This document shows, piece by piece, positions 26,179 through 35,578 of a stretch of 64,000 nucleotides of DNA. Source of the DNA: Mitsuokella sp047974105 (GTDB lineage: Bacteria > Bacillota > Negativicutes > Selenomonadales > Selenomonadaceae); the NCBI RefSeq assembly GCF_047974105.1, contig NZ_JBHYRS010000001.1, positions 310,001-374,000 on the forward strand. Reading direction: 5' to 3'. Under the pieces are notes generated by a model. The model was not told the DNA's origin. It made no database searches and was given only the letters and a program-made list of their open reading frames with translations. The translations under genes and the position numbers were made by a program. Each line of letters begins with the position of its first letter. Within the stretch, counting starts at the first letter, position 1.

Positions 26179-26249
26179 AAAAAAAGAACCTTTTCTCTGT
26201 GAAAGTGCGCATTACACGCTCCTTTCTGCAGATAAAAGGTTCTTTTTTG
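26179..26249. terminator. Bidirectional terminator
   Basis: AAAAAAGAACCTTTT / AAAAGGTTCTTTTTT arms with a partly paired inner part (CTG-GAAAG / CTTTC-CAG). It lies between convergent genes and serves the plus-strand oxidoreductase and the end of the minus-strand polysaccharide operon. Confidence 0.8.
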
Positions 26250-26258
26250 TTTCAGCTC

Positions 26259-28130
26259 TTAAAAATCAATCTCCTTCTCGCGCATATCCTTCGGCGTCTT
26301 CATGCTCTGGTCGTAATTGCCGGTCAGATAGTCGCCGAGCAGGCCGACCTTGAATTTCTTCGGGTCGCCGTCGGGCCGCTGCTCATTCTTGGTCAAGAGC
26401 AGGTCAAGAGCATACGGCGTGCGCACAGCTGTACGGCTCATATGCATGATTATGATAGCGCCGCGGCGTACATCACCATTGCGCTTATGGACAATATGAT
26501 CCAAGATGCCCTCGAGTGATTCCATGGAAATCGAACCATAATCTTCGGCACTGCCTGAGCCGCTGACTAAATATGTAAAGCCCTCATCCATAGCAATTGC
26601 AGAGCCATTACGGCTGACGGCCAGCTGCGGAGGACGCATGAGGCGCGTGAGCCCATAACGCCGGCCATTCTCGATTTTCATATCCCCAATGGTTTCAAAG
26701 AGCTTGGTGTAGGAATCCCTGACATTTTGACGATAGGTCTTTTCATCCTCAACAGCATGGCTGCGCCCTTTTTTATCAACAGTCAGCATCGGTACATGAT
26801 GGTCTGTATGGCTGCCGACTTCATTGCCCTCTGCCACGATGGCCCTTAATAGATTCGGGTTATGAACCATATTTTTCGTGATGACGAAGAACGTTGCATG
26901 TACGTGGTGTTTGCGCAGGACGTAGAGCAGCTTATTGACGGAATCATCTTCGCCCCAGTCATCAAAAGTTAAAAATATAGTCTGCGGCGCAGCGGTCTTG
27001 ACAAGGCCCGTCTCGTCAGCCAGAGCCAATTCCCGTGTTGTGAAGCCCAGCATGCGGTCGTTAGCACTGACTTCAGGGGCACCGATATAGCGCTTACAGA
27101 ATTCCCTCTGGAAATTCTTCTTCGTGATATTGCCGCTGCCGTAGCCCGGCTGCAGTTCGATGGGTAGGTCCATATCATCGACTGGATACGTATAGAGATG
27201 GGACGTATCATTCAACACATCCTGTACCGAAGCAATCCGGTAAGCAGAATCGTTGCTTCCGGAATGTTCCGCCCCCTCTTGAAAAGCAATATTATCCACC
27301 TTCTGCTTTTTAATGGCCATCATGACTTCAGCAGCCAGTGTCGGCTTCGTATAAAAATCCGTACGGATGTAGACAATCTCATTGCGCCCCAGAGATGTTA
27401 CCCATTTGCCAAAGATATGAGGCATGACCTCGTCAGCAGACATGGCATTCTTATCCTTTGACTGCACGGCGTTAAGTCCCTGCCCGACAAAATAACCATG
27501 CATCGCCGAAACAGCTTCTTTCATGGCCGCTTCGTTCTCTGCTGATGCCAATTGTCTCATGAGATTTGTCTGCACACCATAGCGCGTCCGCAAAAGCTGC
27601 TGAACTCTAAAAATCTGTGCAGCATATTCTGCGGCCGTGCCGCCCCCTTTAATGGAAGTCAGGCCGATGCCGAGGTCCTGCCCATACGACTGAATCAGAT
27701 GAATATTGTCTGCATTGCGTTTGAGCTCACGCTCTGTCGCAAAAAATGTGCCGTGCATGTTGTTAGCCTTCATATCATCAAGTACACGCACCAAGCTTTC
27801 CCGCTTGGAAAGTCCGCCAAACGTAAAAATCACCGACTGGCTCGTAGAAGGTACAAATGTATGTTTCTCTGCCTGATGCCCCTGATTCTCCGCCAGTGCT
27901 TCGCGAACTTCCTGCGGTATATTGGCCTGTACGGCCGTATTTTTTGTCGTTTTCATTTTGGGAGCCGGAGTTTGGGCCATTTCTGCGGCTGGCTGAACAA
28001 GATTTTCCGCAGCAGCCTCTGCACGCGCAACCATATCACCCGAAAAAGGAACATCCAGATTCAGGCACGTGCTTCCCGACAGAAGGGCCAGTCCCAATAG
28101 AATCCTCCCTGCCAATTTCTTTTTACGCAA
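26259..28130 (-). CDS. Tandem NodB-domain polysaccharide deacetylase (secreted or anchored)
   Basis: 623 residues. A basic N-terminus and hydrophobic segment (residues 1-20) act as signal or anchor. The first NodB-like domain, about 90-300, is degenerate: the motif-1 site reads VIFTFGGLS where TFDDG is expected. The second, about 385-600, keeps motif 1 as TIFLTFDDWGED and motif 2 as SHTDHH (HxxxH-like), with RPPQLAVS as motif 3, so it may be a metal-dependent deacetylase. The start is taken as TTG at 28130, 8 bases after AAGGGAG; a GTG at 28139 is an alternative. Last gene of the polysaccharide operon, before a terminator. Confidence 0.82.
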   Translation of the reverse strand: MRKKKLAGRILLGLALLSGSTCLNLDVPFSGDMVARAEAAAENLVQPAAEMAQTPAPKMKTTKNTAVQANIPQEVREALAENQGHQAEKHTFVPSTSQSVIFTFGGLSKRESLVRVLDDMKANNMHGTFFATERELKRNADNIHLIQSYGQDLGIGLTSIKGGGTAAEYAAQIFRVQQLLRTRYGVQTNLMRQLASAENEAAMKEAVSAMHGYFVGQGLNAVQSKDKNAMSADEVMPHIFGKWVTSLGRNEIVYIRTDFYTKPTLAAEVMMAIKKQKVDNIAFQEGAEHSGSNDSAYRIASVQDVLNDTSHLYTYPVDDMDLPIELQPGYGSGNITKKNFQREFCKRYIGAPEVSANDRMLGFTTRELALADETGLVKTAAPQTIFLTFDDWGEDDSVNKLLYVLRKHHVHATFFVITKNMVHNPNLLRAIVAEGNEVGSHTDHHVPMLTVDKKGRSHAVEDEKTYRQNVRDSYTKLFETIGDMKIENGRRYGLTRLMRPPQLAVSRNGSAIAMDEGFTYLVSGSGSAEDYGSISMESLEGILDHIVHKRNGDVRRGAIIIMHMSRTAVRTPYALDLLLTKNEQRPDGDPKKFKVGLLGDYLTGNYDQSMKTPKDMREKEIDF

Positions 28131-28180
28131 GAATACCACTCCCTTATTCCTTCACTTCGTGCTGTCATGCTTTTATGCCA

Positions 28181-29236
28181 TTATGGATGTACTTTGCCGA
28201 GGTCTTCGTTGCCGCCGAGACGCCAGATGCTCACATCCGTAATGCCGAGATTGGCAATCTCCGTAATCCACGCGTTGAGCGTCTCATCATCGGCATACCA
28301 GACTTCATAATGATGCTTGTCCTCATCATAGGCAAACGTCAGTGCTCCGCTCATCTCATCGCGCTTGACTTCTGCCTTGTGCTTTTGTGCCAGAGCCGCT
28401 GCCTCCTGCTCGGAAATGAACTTCGTCGGACCGCGGCTCAGGCCGAGCAGCTTATAGTCCTGCCAAAGGCAGCCGCCCGTCGCGATGGCCACGCTTTTTT
28501 TGCCCGGCAGTTTCTCCATGCGCTGAATCGTCTTCTTGATGAACGCACCGTCAGCCTTGGGGCCTGGGCCGCTGTGCAGGCCGTACAGATTGTAGAGCAT
28601 CACGACGTATTCCGGGCCCTTGGCAAACGGCGCATCGAAGGGAGCCGACGGCTCGAGTACAATGCGCAGCTTGAGATTCTCCTTAATGCAGGCCGAACTC
28701 AGCTTATAGGTAAAATCGAGAAACGGCGTCTTCAATTTACTGTCCTTGAAAATGCGCTCGTAGTCGAGCTCAATGCCGTCAGCACCGGCTTCCTTCGCTT
28801 TCTGCACGAGCAGCTGTACCTGTGCATCCTTCGAAGTCTCGTCCTTCAGTAAACGGCCGACAAGCGCCGTATCCTTTTCCTGACTTTTCCCAGCGGCATC
28901 CTGTCGGTCGTTGACGACGGTCAGATACGCTTCCTTGCCGTCTTTTTTCGCCTGCTTCAAGGCCTGTTTTGTCTCTTCGGGCACGAGCAAAGCATCATCG
29001 GGGCCGTAATAGGCCGCAAACGCGCTGATGCCATCAAGGCGGCGGCGGATTTTTTGATAATCCTCCCTGCCGGCCTCGTCATCCCAATAAGCTGTCCAGG
29101 CTGAAAGCTGCACCGCCGGATGCGGACCATCCTTTACGGATTCCGCTTTCGCGCAGCTCAGGCCGGCAGCTGAAACCGTCAGGACGGTCAGAACGGCCAG
29201 GCCGCAGATGATTCTCTTCCGTGTCCGGAATAACAT
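28181..29236 (-). CDS. Secreted GH18-family glycosidase
   Basis: 351 residues with a signal peptide (RIICGLAVLTVLTVSAAGLSCA; a Cys follows, so a lipoprotein is possible but the lipobox is imperfect). The GH18 catalytic motif DxxDxDxE is seen as DGIELDYE near residue 160, with the catalytic Glu last, in an 8-strand barrel similar to YaaH/chitinase-type enzymes. GH18 enzymes cleave beta-1,4-linked GlcNAc polymers, so it may trim or release the polymer made by the neighbouring synthase. The ATG at 29236 follows GGGAGGA. It lies between two deacetylase-type genes. Confidence 0.85.
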   Translation of the reverse strand: MLFRTRKRIICGLAVLTVLTVSAAGLSCAKAESVKDGPHPAVQLSAWTAYWDDEAGREDYQKIRRRLDGISAFAAYYGPDDALLVPEETKQALKQAKKDGKEAYLTVVNDRQDAAGKSQEKDTALVGRLLKDETSKDAQVQLLVQKAKEAGADGIELDYERIFKDSKLKTPFLDFTYKLSSACIKENLKLRIVLEPSAPFDAPFAKGPEYVVMLYNLYGLHSGPGPKADGAFIKKTIQRMEKLPGKKSVAIATGGCLWQDYKLLGLSRGPTKFISEQEAAALAQKHKAEVKRDEMSGALTFAYDEDKHHYEVWYADDETLNAWITEIANLGITDVSIWRLGGNEDLGKVHP

Positions 29237-29291
29237 AATATATCCTCCCACTATTCATCATTGGACATCGATACGAACGGTTGCTGCAGCA

Positions 29292-31256
29292 TCAGAGATT
29301 CGTCAGGAACCACTTGAGAATGGCCTCCCAGATTTCTTTGGCGCGATGCTCGTAATGCTCAAGTCCCGTATACTGCATCGTGAACAAGACTTTCTCGTCT
29401 TTTTCATCCTTGCCTGTATTGGCAAGGACGGTGAATTTGTCAAACACGCCGTCGTAGACATCGTCGGCGAGATTGCGCTGGCTCCAGGCATCGGCCTTCC
29501 AGTCTGCACCGAGAAGGATGCTGCCATTCTGCGTACTGCTGATGGGCAAATCCTCGCAGGCCGTCCTGCCATCAAGCTTTACCGTCAGCATTTCATCTTT
29601 AAAAGCAATATCGATATCGTGTTTGCTGCGTTCATGAAAGCTCGTTACGGCATCATCCGCTTCAGCACCGTCCTCGACAGATGCGGCCGGCTCCTGCTGA
29701 CGCTCATTTGCGCGGGAAAGATATTCCTTCGCTTCAGCCGGCGAATCCGCATAGCGTGCAAAGGCCTCGTTCTCCGTGACCTCTGCTTCCTTTTTCATCT
29801 CTTCTTTCGAAGGGATTTTCTCACCGAGAATGGAGGCAATCTTTCCGCGGTAAAGCTCGCGCTCTGCACCGCCGATTTTTTCCGTGACGACAAGGTCGCC
29901 GTTGCGCAGACTGACTTCCTCGTAGCTGCTGAGGTCGTCCGCTGCGTGGAAATAGATTTTCTGCGTGCCGAAGGTATTGCCCTCAAGGCGCGTGCGGATG
30001 CGGGCATTGCGGAACTTATCCTTCCTGTTCAAGCGGGAAAGGGCCTCACCTTCCGGCAGCGTCGTCAGGATGTATTTTTCTTCCTTGATTTCAGCCGCAC
30101 CTTTGGTGTTTTCCCAGTCCCCCTGATGGCGGTCTTCGCCCTTCATGAAGGTAATCGGCTGATTGATATCGTACTTGATGCGCATGAGCAGGTGATTGAC
30201 CGGCCAGTATGGCTGCGGCTGCATGCGCGTGAGGTCGTAAATGCTGCTGTTTCGCTGATTGAACGAATACCCCTCACGGTTGAAATTCATCGTGAAGAGG
30301 TCGCGAATCCAGTACTCATTGACCGCGCTGACATCGCGGTTGTTGCCGAACCGGCCCGTATTGGCATGCATGAGCACATAAACAGACGGCACCTTGCCGA
30401 GCTTATCCTGATAAACGTCATTCAGGTGCTCGTAATCGTAGCTCACACGCCGTTTCATATGGTCGTAGCTCTCTTTGGGCACGCCGTTCTTGTCGCGGAT
30501 ATAATCCATGAGATAATGATTGTAGTAGCGTCCAAGATAGCGGTGCACCATGGCATAGCGCAGAGGGTCGATCTCGCCGAGATAATTGCCGTAGCGGTCA
30601 CGGACATTGATGTACTCAAGGCGGTAGCCATTGGTGCCAAGCTCCCAGAACGTCGAGTCTTCCATATCGCGCAGTTCTTTTGGCTTCAGGAATTTGGGGT
30701 CCTCGCGGTCAAATTCCCCGGCATACGTCATCATGGTCGCCTTGTAATTCATGCGCTCCATGAGATTGTCGGCAAAAATCGCCGTATCGCGGCGCCCGTC
30801 CTCAAACATCAGATAGAGAGCCCGCCTTGGCAGCTTCTTGCCGTGCAGGTAATAGTCCTCGATATCCTTCTGCGTGATCGTGACATAGCCCTGTGCCTTG
30901 AGTGCCTTTAGATGCTGTTCCAAAAGGTCCTTGCCGATGAGCGTCGAGGTATCGCCGATGCGGTCAACGCCAAAATACGAGATGGCAATGAAGCCCGTGT
31001 CCTCGCTGCTGTCCGACACCTCCCCCTCTCCATAGGGATGATAGGTCTTTAAATGAAAGAAGAGACTGAACAGCAGGGCAAGGCAGACCGCGAGAATGAG
31101 GAACTGCAGCAATGTGCGCAGGCGTTTATGGCGCTCCTTGCGCTTCGTGAAAGCATCGTCGCCGAGAGCCGCAATTTCCGCTGCCAGATTTTCCTTTCCT
31201 TCTGCGGGATTTTCCTGCGTGTTTTCTTGTTTGTCTTTATCAGAAATATCACTCAC
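29292..31256 (-). CDS. Membrane-anchored PgaB-like protein with degenerate NodB domain
   Basis: 654 residues. A cytoplasmic N-terminus of about 45 residues, one membrane helix (about 46-67, LLQFLILAVCLALLFSLFF), then a PgaB/NodB-type domain. Motif 1 reads LYLMFEDGRRDT (E in place of the first D), and where HxxxH is expected it reads WELGTNGYRLEYI, lacking both His. A LamG/concanavalin-like domain lies near 540-625 (SILLGADWKADAW...VFDKFTVLAN). It is therefore probably not a working deacetylase and may bind sugar or scaffold. GTG start at 31256 overlaps the synthase stop (GTGA). Confidence 0.8.
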   Translation of the reverse strand: MSDISDKDKQENTQENPAEGKENLAAEIAALGDDAFTKRKERHKRLRTLLQFLILAVCLALLFSLFFHLKTYHPYGEGEVSDSSEDTGFIAISYFGVDRIGDTSTLIGKDLLEQHLKALKAQGYVTITQKDIEDYYLHGKKLPRRALYLMFEDGRRDTAIFADNLMERMNYKATMMTYAGEFDREDPKFLKPKELRDMEDSTFWELGTNGYRLEYINVRDRYGNYLGEIDPLRYAMVHRYLGRYYNHYLMDYIRDKNGVPKESYDHMKRRVSYDYEHLNDVYQDKLGKVPSVYVLMHANTGRFGNNRDVSAVNEYWIRDLFTMNFNREGYSFNQRNSSIYDLTRMQPQPYWPVNHLLMRIKYDINQPITFMKGEDRHQGDWENTKGAAEIKEEKYILTTLPEGEALSRLNRKDKFRNARIRTRLEGNTFGTQKIYFHAADDLSSYEEVSLRNGDLVVTEKIGGAERELYRGKIASILGEKIPSKEEMKKEAEVTENEAFARYADSPAEAKEYLSRANERQQEPAASVEDGAEADDAVTSFHERSKHDIDIAFKDEMLTVKLDGRTACEDLPISSTQNGSILLGADWKADAWSQRNLADDVYDGVFDKFTVLANTGKDEKDEKVLFTMQYTGLEHYEHRAKEIWEAILKWFLTNL

Positions 31257-33151
31257 GGCTCATTCACCTTCTTCTTTTTCTTCTCCTCTTTCTCACGCTC
31301 TTTTTTCTTCTTCTTCTCGAGTTCCGCGAGGTCCGCCGGCGTCATGCGCGTGCCCCAGGTCGACTTCCAGAACGTGAACCAGGCGACCGGCATCTGCCAG
31401 AGAAGGACCGCTTCATAATAAAGGCAGAACCAGACACCGAAAATCCACGTCGTGCTGCGGCGAAGGAAAAGCTGAGCCATGCTCATTAAGAGTGCCATCA
31501 TGAGCATGCCGACGAGGAATGCGAGCGGGAACACGCGGTGCATAATCGGAATGTAGATGAGGTTGTAGAGCACGATGATTGGCGCGGCAATCGGCACCAA
31601 AAGGCCCATGTAAAAACTCAGGGACATAAAAGGCTCTTTTTTCCACATATAGCAGGCCGCGATGATGGACTCGCGCAGCCACGAACGCTTCCAGCGCATC
31701 TGCTGGCGCAGGAACATCTTATACGACTTCGGCACAATCGTCATGCAGACGGCCGTATCCTGATACGTCGTCCGGTTGTGGCGCAAAATGAAATTTGTCA
31801 TGCTGCGGTCGTCGCCGAACGTCGCCTTCTGCCCGAGGAATTTCTGATTGATCCAGTCATCGGCGTATTTCAGCACGAGGTCCTTGCGGTAGCAGGAAAG
31901 CGGCCCCGACAGGCAGGTGACGGCGTCGAAAAATCCCTCTGCCGCCTTCATGATGCGGAACGCGATGTAATAGCGCACGGCCTGCATCTTCGTCAGCGTA
32001 TTCGTATACGTATTGGCCACATCCGTGCGGCCCGAGACACCGCCCATTTTCTTGTCCTTAAACGGCTGGACGATATTGCGCACGGCATAAGGGTCGAGGA
32101 AACTGTCGGAATCGACGAAGACCAGGAGCTCATGCTTCGCCTTATGCGCGCCTAAGTACATTGCATCGCGCTTGCCCTTATTGACGGGCTGTACGTAGTA
32201 ATGAAGCCGGTCTTCGATGCGGTACATCTTGCGGTCGCCATCGTTTTCCTTGAGTTTTTCGATGATTTCCTTGATTTTCTCGACGGAATGGTCGTTGGAG
32301 CAGTCATCGACCACGATGACTTCAAGCTTGTCAATCGGATAGTCCTGATTGATGCAGCCGAGGATCGTATGCTGGATCCATTCTTCTTCATTGAAGCACG
32401 GAATGATGATGCTGACGCCCGGCGTATACTTCGGGTCGATCTTCGTCGGCCGGTAAAAAGAACCGAAAAGATAGCGCGTCAAAAGGAATGTCGCGGCGAT
32501 GATGCTGTAGAGATAGAGCCAGCGGTTAAACTGGAAGTAAATGACGGACTCGGCACGCATAAGCACGATGACAAAGACGATGACCGCGAGAAAGAACGAA
32601 GCGACGGCCAGCATGTAATTCTTGCGGTGCGTGTTCGAAAATTCAGCGAGCGTCGACTTGAACTGCATGCCGTAAAGCTTCGTGCCATCCGGCCGTTCCG
32701 CCTCTCGCACACACTGAGCCGGTATTTTCTTGACCGTCATTTCATAGCCTTCCGGCATCGACCCCGGCGTGATTTCAAACGTCAGCTTGATGTTTTCCGC
32801 TTCCAGCAAAGGCAGGGCCTCGCTGCCGGCCGGCTGCGTCAGCAGAATGCCGGTCGTCGAGATATCTTCGCCCTTCAGCGTTTCGGTGTATTTTTTCCCT
32901 TCGTACTGGAAAACGGCCGTGACCTTATAATCGACGAGATAGCGCTGACCGTTTTTATCATCCTGCTGCAGCTTGATATACCCTTCGCTCGTCCCTGCTG
33001 AATCTTTGCCGCGGCGGTCGCGGTTCGTGCGCGTGCCCGTACTGTCCGGCGCGTAGGAAAGCAGACGGCGGTCCGGCTTCAGATGGAACAGTACATCCTG
33101 CTCTTCCTGTTCTTTTTTCTTCTTGCCTTGTTTCTCCTGCTCACTGCCCAT
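31253..33151 (-). CDS. PilZ-GT2 processive glycosyltransferase (polysaccharide synthase)
   Basis: 632 residues. Residues 1-55 are charged. A PilZ-like domain spans about 60-170, with motif DISTTG at 96-101; the RxxxR half is degenerate (RYLVD at 70-74). Two membrane helices lie at about 180-198 and 210-230. The GT2 domain starts PGVSIIIPCFNEE with VVDD (281-284), DSDS (347-350), GDDR (446-449) and QQMRW (483-487). These are the D, DxD, acidic and QxxRW motifs of processive synthases such as PgaC, HasA and BcsA. More helices follow, and a Lys/Glu-rich tail ends it. It should polymerise a UDP-sugar and push the chain through the inner membrane. Confidence 0.9.
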   Translation of the reverse strand: MGSEQEKQGKKKKEQEEQDVLFHLKPDRRLLSYAPDSTGTRTNRDRRGKDSAGTSEGYIKLQQDDKNGQRYLVDYKVTAVFQYEGKKYTETLKGEDISTTGILLTQPAGSEALPLLEAENIKLTFEITPGSMPEGYEMTVKKIPAQCVREAERPDGTKLYGMQFKSTLAEFSNTHRKNYMLAVASFFLAVIVFVIVLMRAESVIYFQFNRWLYLYSIIAATFLLTRYLFGSFYRPTKIDPKYTPGVSIIIPCFNEEEWIQHTILGCINQDYPIDKLEVIVVDDCSNDHSVEKIKEIIEKLKENDGDRKMYRIEDRLHYYVQPVNKGKRDAMYLGAHKAKHELLVFVDSDSFLDPYAVRNIVQPFKDKKMGGVSGRTDVANTYTNTLTKMQAVRYYIAFRIMKAAEGFFDAVTCLSGPLSCYRKDLVLKYADDWINQKFLGQKATFGDDRSMTNFILRHNRTTYQDTAVCMTIVPKSYKMFLRQQMRWKRSWLRESIIAACYMWKKEPFMSLSFYMGLLVPIAAPIIVLYNLIYIPIMHRVFPLAFLVGMLMMALLMSMAQLFLRRSTTWIFGVWFCLYYEAVLLWQMPVAWFTFWKSTWGTRMTPADLAELEKKKKKEREKEEKKKKKVNEP

Positions 33152-34142
33152 CAGCTGCCCCTCCTTCCTGATTTACCAGCGCATCAGCCTGTGCCTTCGC
33201 CGCCTCTTTCGCCTGACCGGCAAGGACAGCAGCATTGGCGGGGATGTAATGGATTTTGCGGAAGCCGTTGACATTCATCACCTTGAACCCCCGATTCTCA
33301 AGAGCCGTCAGCAGCCAGTCGAGCTCATCGGCAAGGTCGACGGTCGGTGCGGCCGGTTTTTGCCCGTCATCGTGGATGGTCGGCTTCATATCAATGGCGG
33401 GACGCTCATCGATATCGCCCTTCGTCTCGGCCTTGCGCTCGACCGGATGGCCGATTTCAACGGCTATGATGCTGCCGTCGGGAATATTGGCCGCATACGC
33501 AGCAGCATTTTCCTGACTTGCCAGCGTCCCCTTCTTATAGCGCACATTTTCCTTGACTGCATAAGAAAGGCCGGCTGCATGAACCGTCTTCAGCAGTTCA
33601 TCGGTAAAGACCGTGCGCGGTGCCCGGAAAAGCGTTGGCGTAAAGGCAGAACGCACATTGACGATTTTCTGCGTGCGGCATAGTTCAGCAAGCTGCTCGT
33701 CCTGTGAGGCCTTATCAAAATCTGCAAGCCCGACCAATGTGTAATTGCCCAGCTCAAAGCCCTTGTCGCGCAGCAGGCGGATGGTCTCAGGCTGGTCCGC
33801 CGCATTCTGCCCTTCCACAAAAAACGTCGCCGTGGCCTGATGTTTTTCGAGTACATCGATGAGACGCGCCGTCAGGGGACGGTCGGGCAGGCCGTCGATG
33901 ACGATGGCCACGCACGAAGCTCCTTCCGGCAAAGTCGTGATGACCTGCGCCGGCTCAATCCCAGCCTGCAGTTTGTCCTTCGCTTCCGCGATTTCCTCAT
34001 CGGCCTGATACGCAGCGCTGACATCGGTGATTTCACTCAGTTCGTGCTTTCCTACCGATGTATGGTCCCGCAAATAAACGAGGCCCGCGCATATTACCAG
34101 CAGCACCGCCAGGGCAATCGCTGCAATTTTTTTATAGCTCAA
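33141..34142 (-). CDS. Membrane-anchored degenerate polysaccharide deacetylase-like protein
   Basis: 333 residues, N-terminal anchor (KIAAIALAVLLVICAGLVYL). A NodB-like fold is clear in ATATFFVEGQNAADQPETIRLLRDKGFELGNYTLVG. The usual TFDDG is replaced by IVIDGLPD, and the His pair of SHxxxH is replaced by NYTLVGL. It thus keeps the fold and loses the metal site; a divergent polysaccharide deacetylase of this kind is likely non-catalytic. The start is uncertain: GTG at 34151 or TTG at 34142, the latter better spaced from GGGGAAG. It overlaps the synthase start by 11 bases, so the two are made together. Confidence 0.75.
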   Translation of the reverse strand: MSYKKIAAIALAVLLVICAGLVYLRDHTSVGKHELSEITDVSAAYQADEEIAEAKDKLQAGIEPAQVITTLPEGASCVAIVIDGLPDRPLTARLIDVLEKHQATATFFVEGQNAADQPETIRLLRDKGFELGNYTLVGLADFDKASQDEQLAELCRTQKIVNVRSAFTPTLFRAPRTVFTDELLKTVHAAGLSYAVKENVRYKKGTLASQENAAAYAANIPDGSIIAVEIGHPVERKAETKGDIDERPAIDMKPTIHDDGQKPAAPTVDLADELDWLLTALENRGFKVMNVNGFRKIHYIPANAAVLAGQAKEAAKAQADALVNQEGGAADGQ

Positions 34143-34198
34143 GTTTCCCACTTCCCCGAATGAAAACGAACTTCCTATTCACCTGCTTCTTCCAGGGC

Positions 34199-35518
34199 TC
34201 AAAGGCCCCAATAGGCAAAGCCAGCCCGCCCGGCTTCCTTCCTATTAAAGATATGCTTCACATCGACGAGCACGGGCCGGCCTTCTCCACAGGGCCTTGC
34301 CATTTTTTGCAGTTCTGCCATCGTCAGCTCCCGAAATTCCTGATGCGCCACGAGGAAAACAAGAGCATCCGCTTCCTGAATCTCGTTCAGCGGCCGCAAT
34401 TTTATGCCAAATTCTCTGACAAATGACGCTGCCTCGGCCCGCGTATCGACGGCCAGCGGTGAAATTCCATAGCTCTCGAGCTGGTGGTAAATATCGACAG
34501 CCCGGGAATTGCGCGTATCGGGACAGTTCTCTTTAAAAGTCATGCCGAAAAGGACAATGCGCGCATGAGCTACATCGATTTTCTGCCGAATGAGCTCGCG
34601 CACGATATTGCCGGTCACAAAGGCACTCATACCCTCGTTCGTCTGCCGTGCGGCCAGAGTCAGTGGCGTGTGGCCCCCCAGACGTTCTGTCTGATGAATC
34701 AGATAATAAGGGTCGACACCGATGCAGTGCCCGCCGACGAGCCCCGGGCGGAAATGCAGCGAATTCCACTTCGTATCCATGGCCCGGGCGACATCTTCTG
34801 TGTCAATGCCCATGCGGTGAAACGAACGCGAAAGCTCATTCATGAACGCGATGTTGACATCGCGCTGGGCATTTTCCGAGAGCTTGGCCGCTTCTGCTGC
34901 CTTGATGCTTGACGTGCGGTAGATGGATGGCGCAACATTTTGATAAACGGCTGCAATCTCAGACAGAGCCTCTTCATCGGAGCCTGACACGATTTTTGTC
35001 ACCTGTGCCAGACGATGCTTTTTGTCGCCCGGATTGATGCGTTCCGGTGAATAGCCAATCTTAAAGTCATGCCCGCAGCAAAGTCCGGATTCCTGCTCGA
35101 GGATGGGCCTGCAGACATCTTCGGTAACCCCCGGATAAACCGTGGACTCGTACACGACGATACTGCCCTTTTGGAGATTTCGGCCCACGCTGTGGCTTGC
35201 CGCTGTCACAGGGCCGAGGTCCGGTGTCTTATCATCATGAACAGGCGTCGGCACGGCCACCACGATAAAAGAGGCCTGCGCAAGTTCAGAAGCATCTGAC
35301 GTAAATTTCACCTTGGCCTCGCGAAGAGCAGCATCGCCGACTTCTTCCGTGACATCATGTCCCTTTTGGTAACAGGCAATTTTTTCCTCATTCAGGTCAA
35401 AGCCGATTACCTCGAAGTGTCTGGCAAATGCAACAGCCAAAGGCAGGCCGACATAACCGAGGCCGACGACAGCCAATGCCGTCTGCCGTGCCTTTAATTT
35501 TTCTACTGCCCCCATCAT
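34199..35518 (-). CDS. UDP-N-acetylhexosamine 6-dehydrogenase-type nucleotide sugar dehydrogenase
   Basis: 439 residues. NAD-binding motif VVGLGYVGLPLAVAFA at residues 17-32, central helix KAAEAAKLSENAQRDVNIAFMNEL, and the catalytic Cys265 in GGHCIGVDPYYL. The ILxxx-like tail and the GGHCIGVDPYYLIHQTERLGGHT block resemble the WbpO/TviB/CapL branch, which oxidises UDP-GlcNAc or UDP-GalNAc to the uronic acid, more than the UDP-glucose branch. That substrate call is inference. It would supply an acidic sugar to the synthase encoded two genes downstream. The ATG at 35518 follows GGGGA. Confidence 0.88.
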   Translation of the reverse strand: MMGAVEKLKARQTALAVVGLGYVGLPLAVAFARHFEVIGFDLNEEKIACYQKGHDVTEEVGDAALREAKVKFTSDASELAQASFIVVAVPTPVHDDKTPDLGPVTAASHSVGRNLQKGSIVVYESTVYPGVTEDVCRPILEQESGLCCGHDFKIGYSPERINPGDKKHRLAQVTKIVSGSDEEALSEIAAVYQNVAPSIYRTSSIKAAEAAKLSENAQRDVNIAFMNELSRSFHRMGIDTEDVARAMDTKWNSLHFRPGLVGGHCIGVDPYYLIHQTERLGGHTPLTLAARQTNEGMSAFVTGNIVRELIRQKIDVAHARIVLFGMTFKENCPDTRNSRAVDIYHQLESYGISPLAVDTRAEAASFVREFGIKLRPLNEIQEADALVFLVAHQEFRELTMAELQKMARPCGEGRPVLVDVKHIFNRKEAGRAGFAYWGL

Positions 35519-35526
35519 TTCTATCG

Positions 35527-35560
35527 TCCCCTTGTTATGAATATATTCTGTATTGTATCG
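35527..35560 (-). promoter_or_regulatory. Possible internal promoter before the dehydrogenase gene
   Basis: TACAAT on the minus strand in the 60-base gap between the barrel gene and the dehydrogenase gene, with only a weak CTGACT-like -35. The rest of the gap is AT-rich. Confidence 0.3.
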
Positions 35561-35578
35561 GTATCTTCTCTTACTCAG

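Noticed and set aside
26259..28130. Reading the first NodB domain as active
   Set aside because: The motif-1 site is TFGGLS instead of TFDDG, so only the second domain is likely catalytic.
29208..30911. Plus-strand open frame of 567 codons
   Set aside because: Shadow of the PgaB-like gene, no ribosome site or motif.
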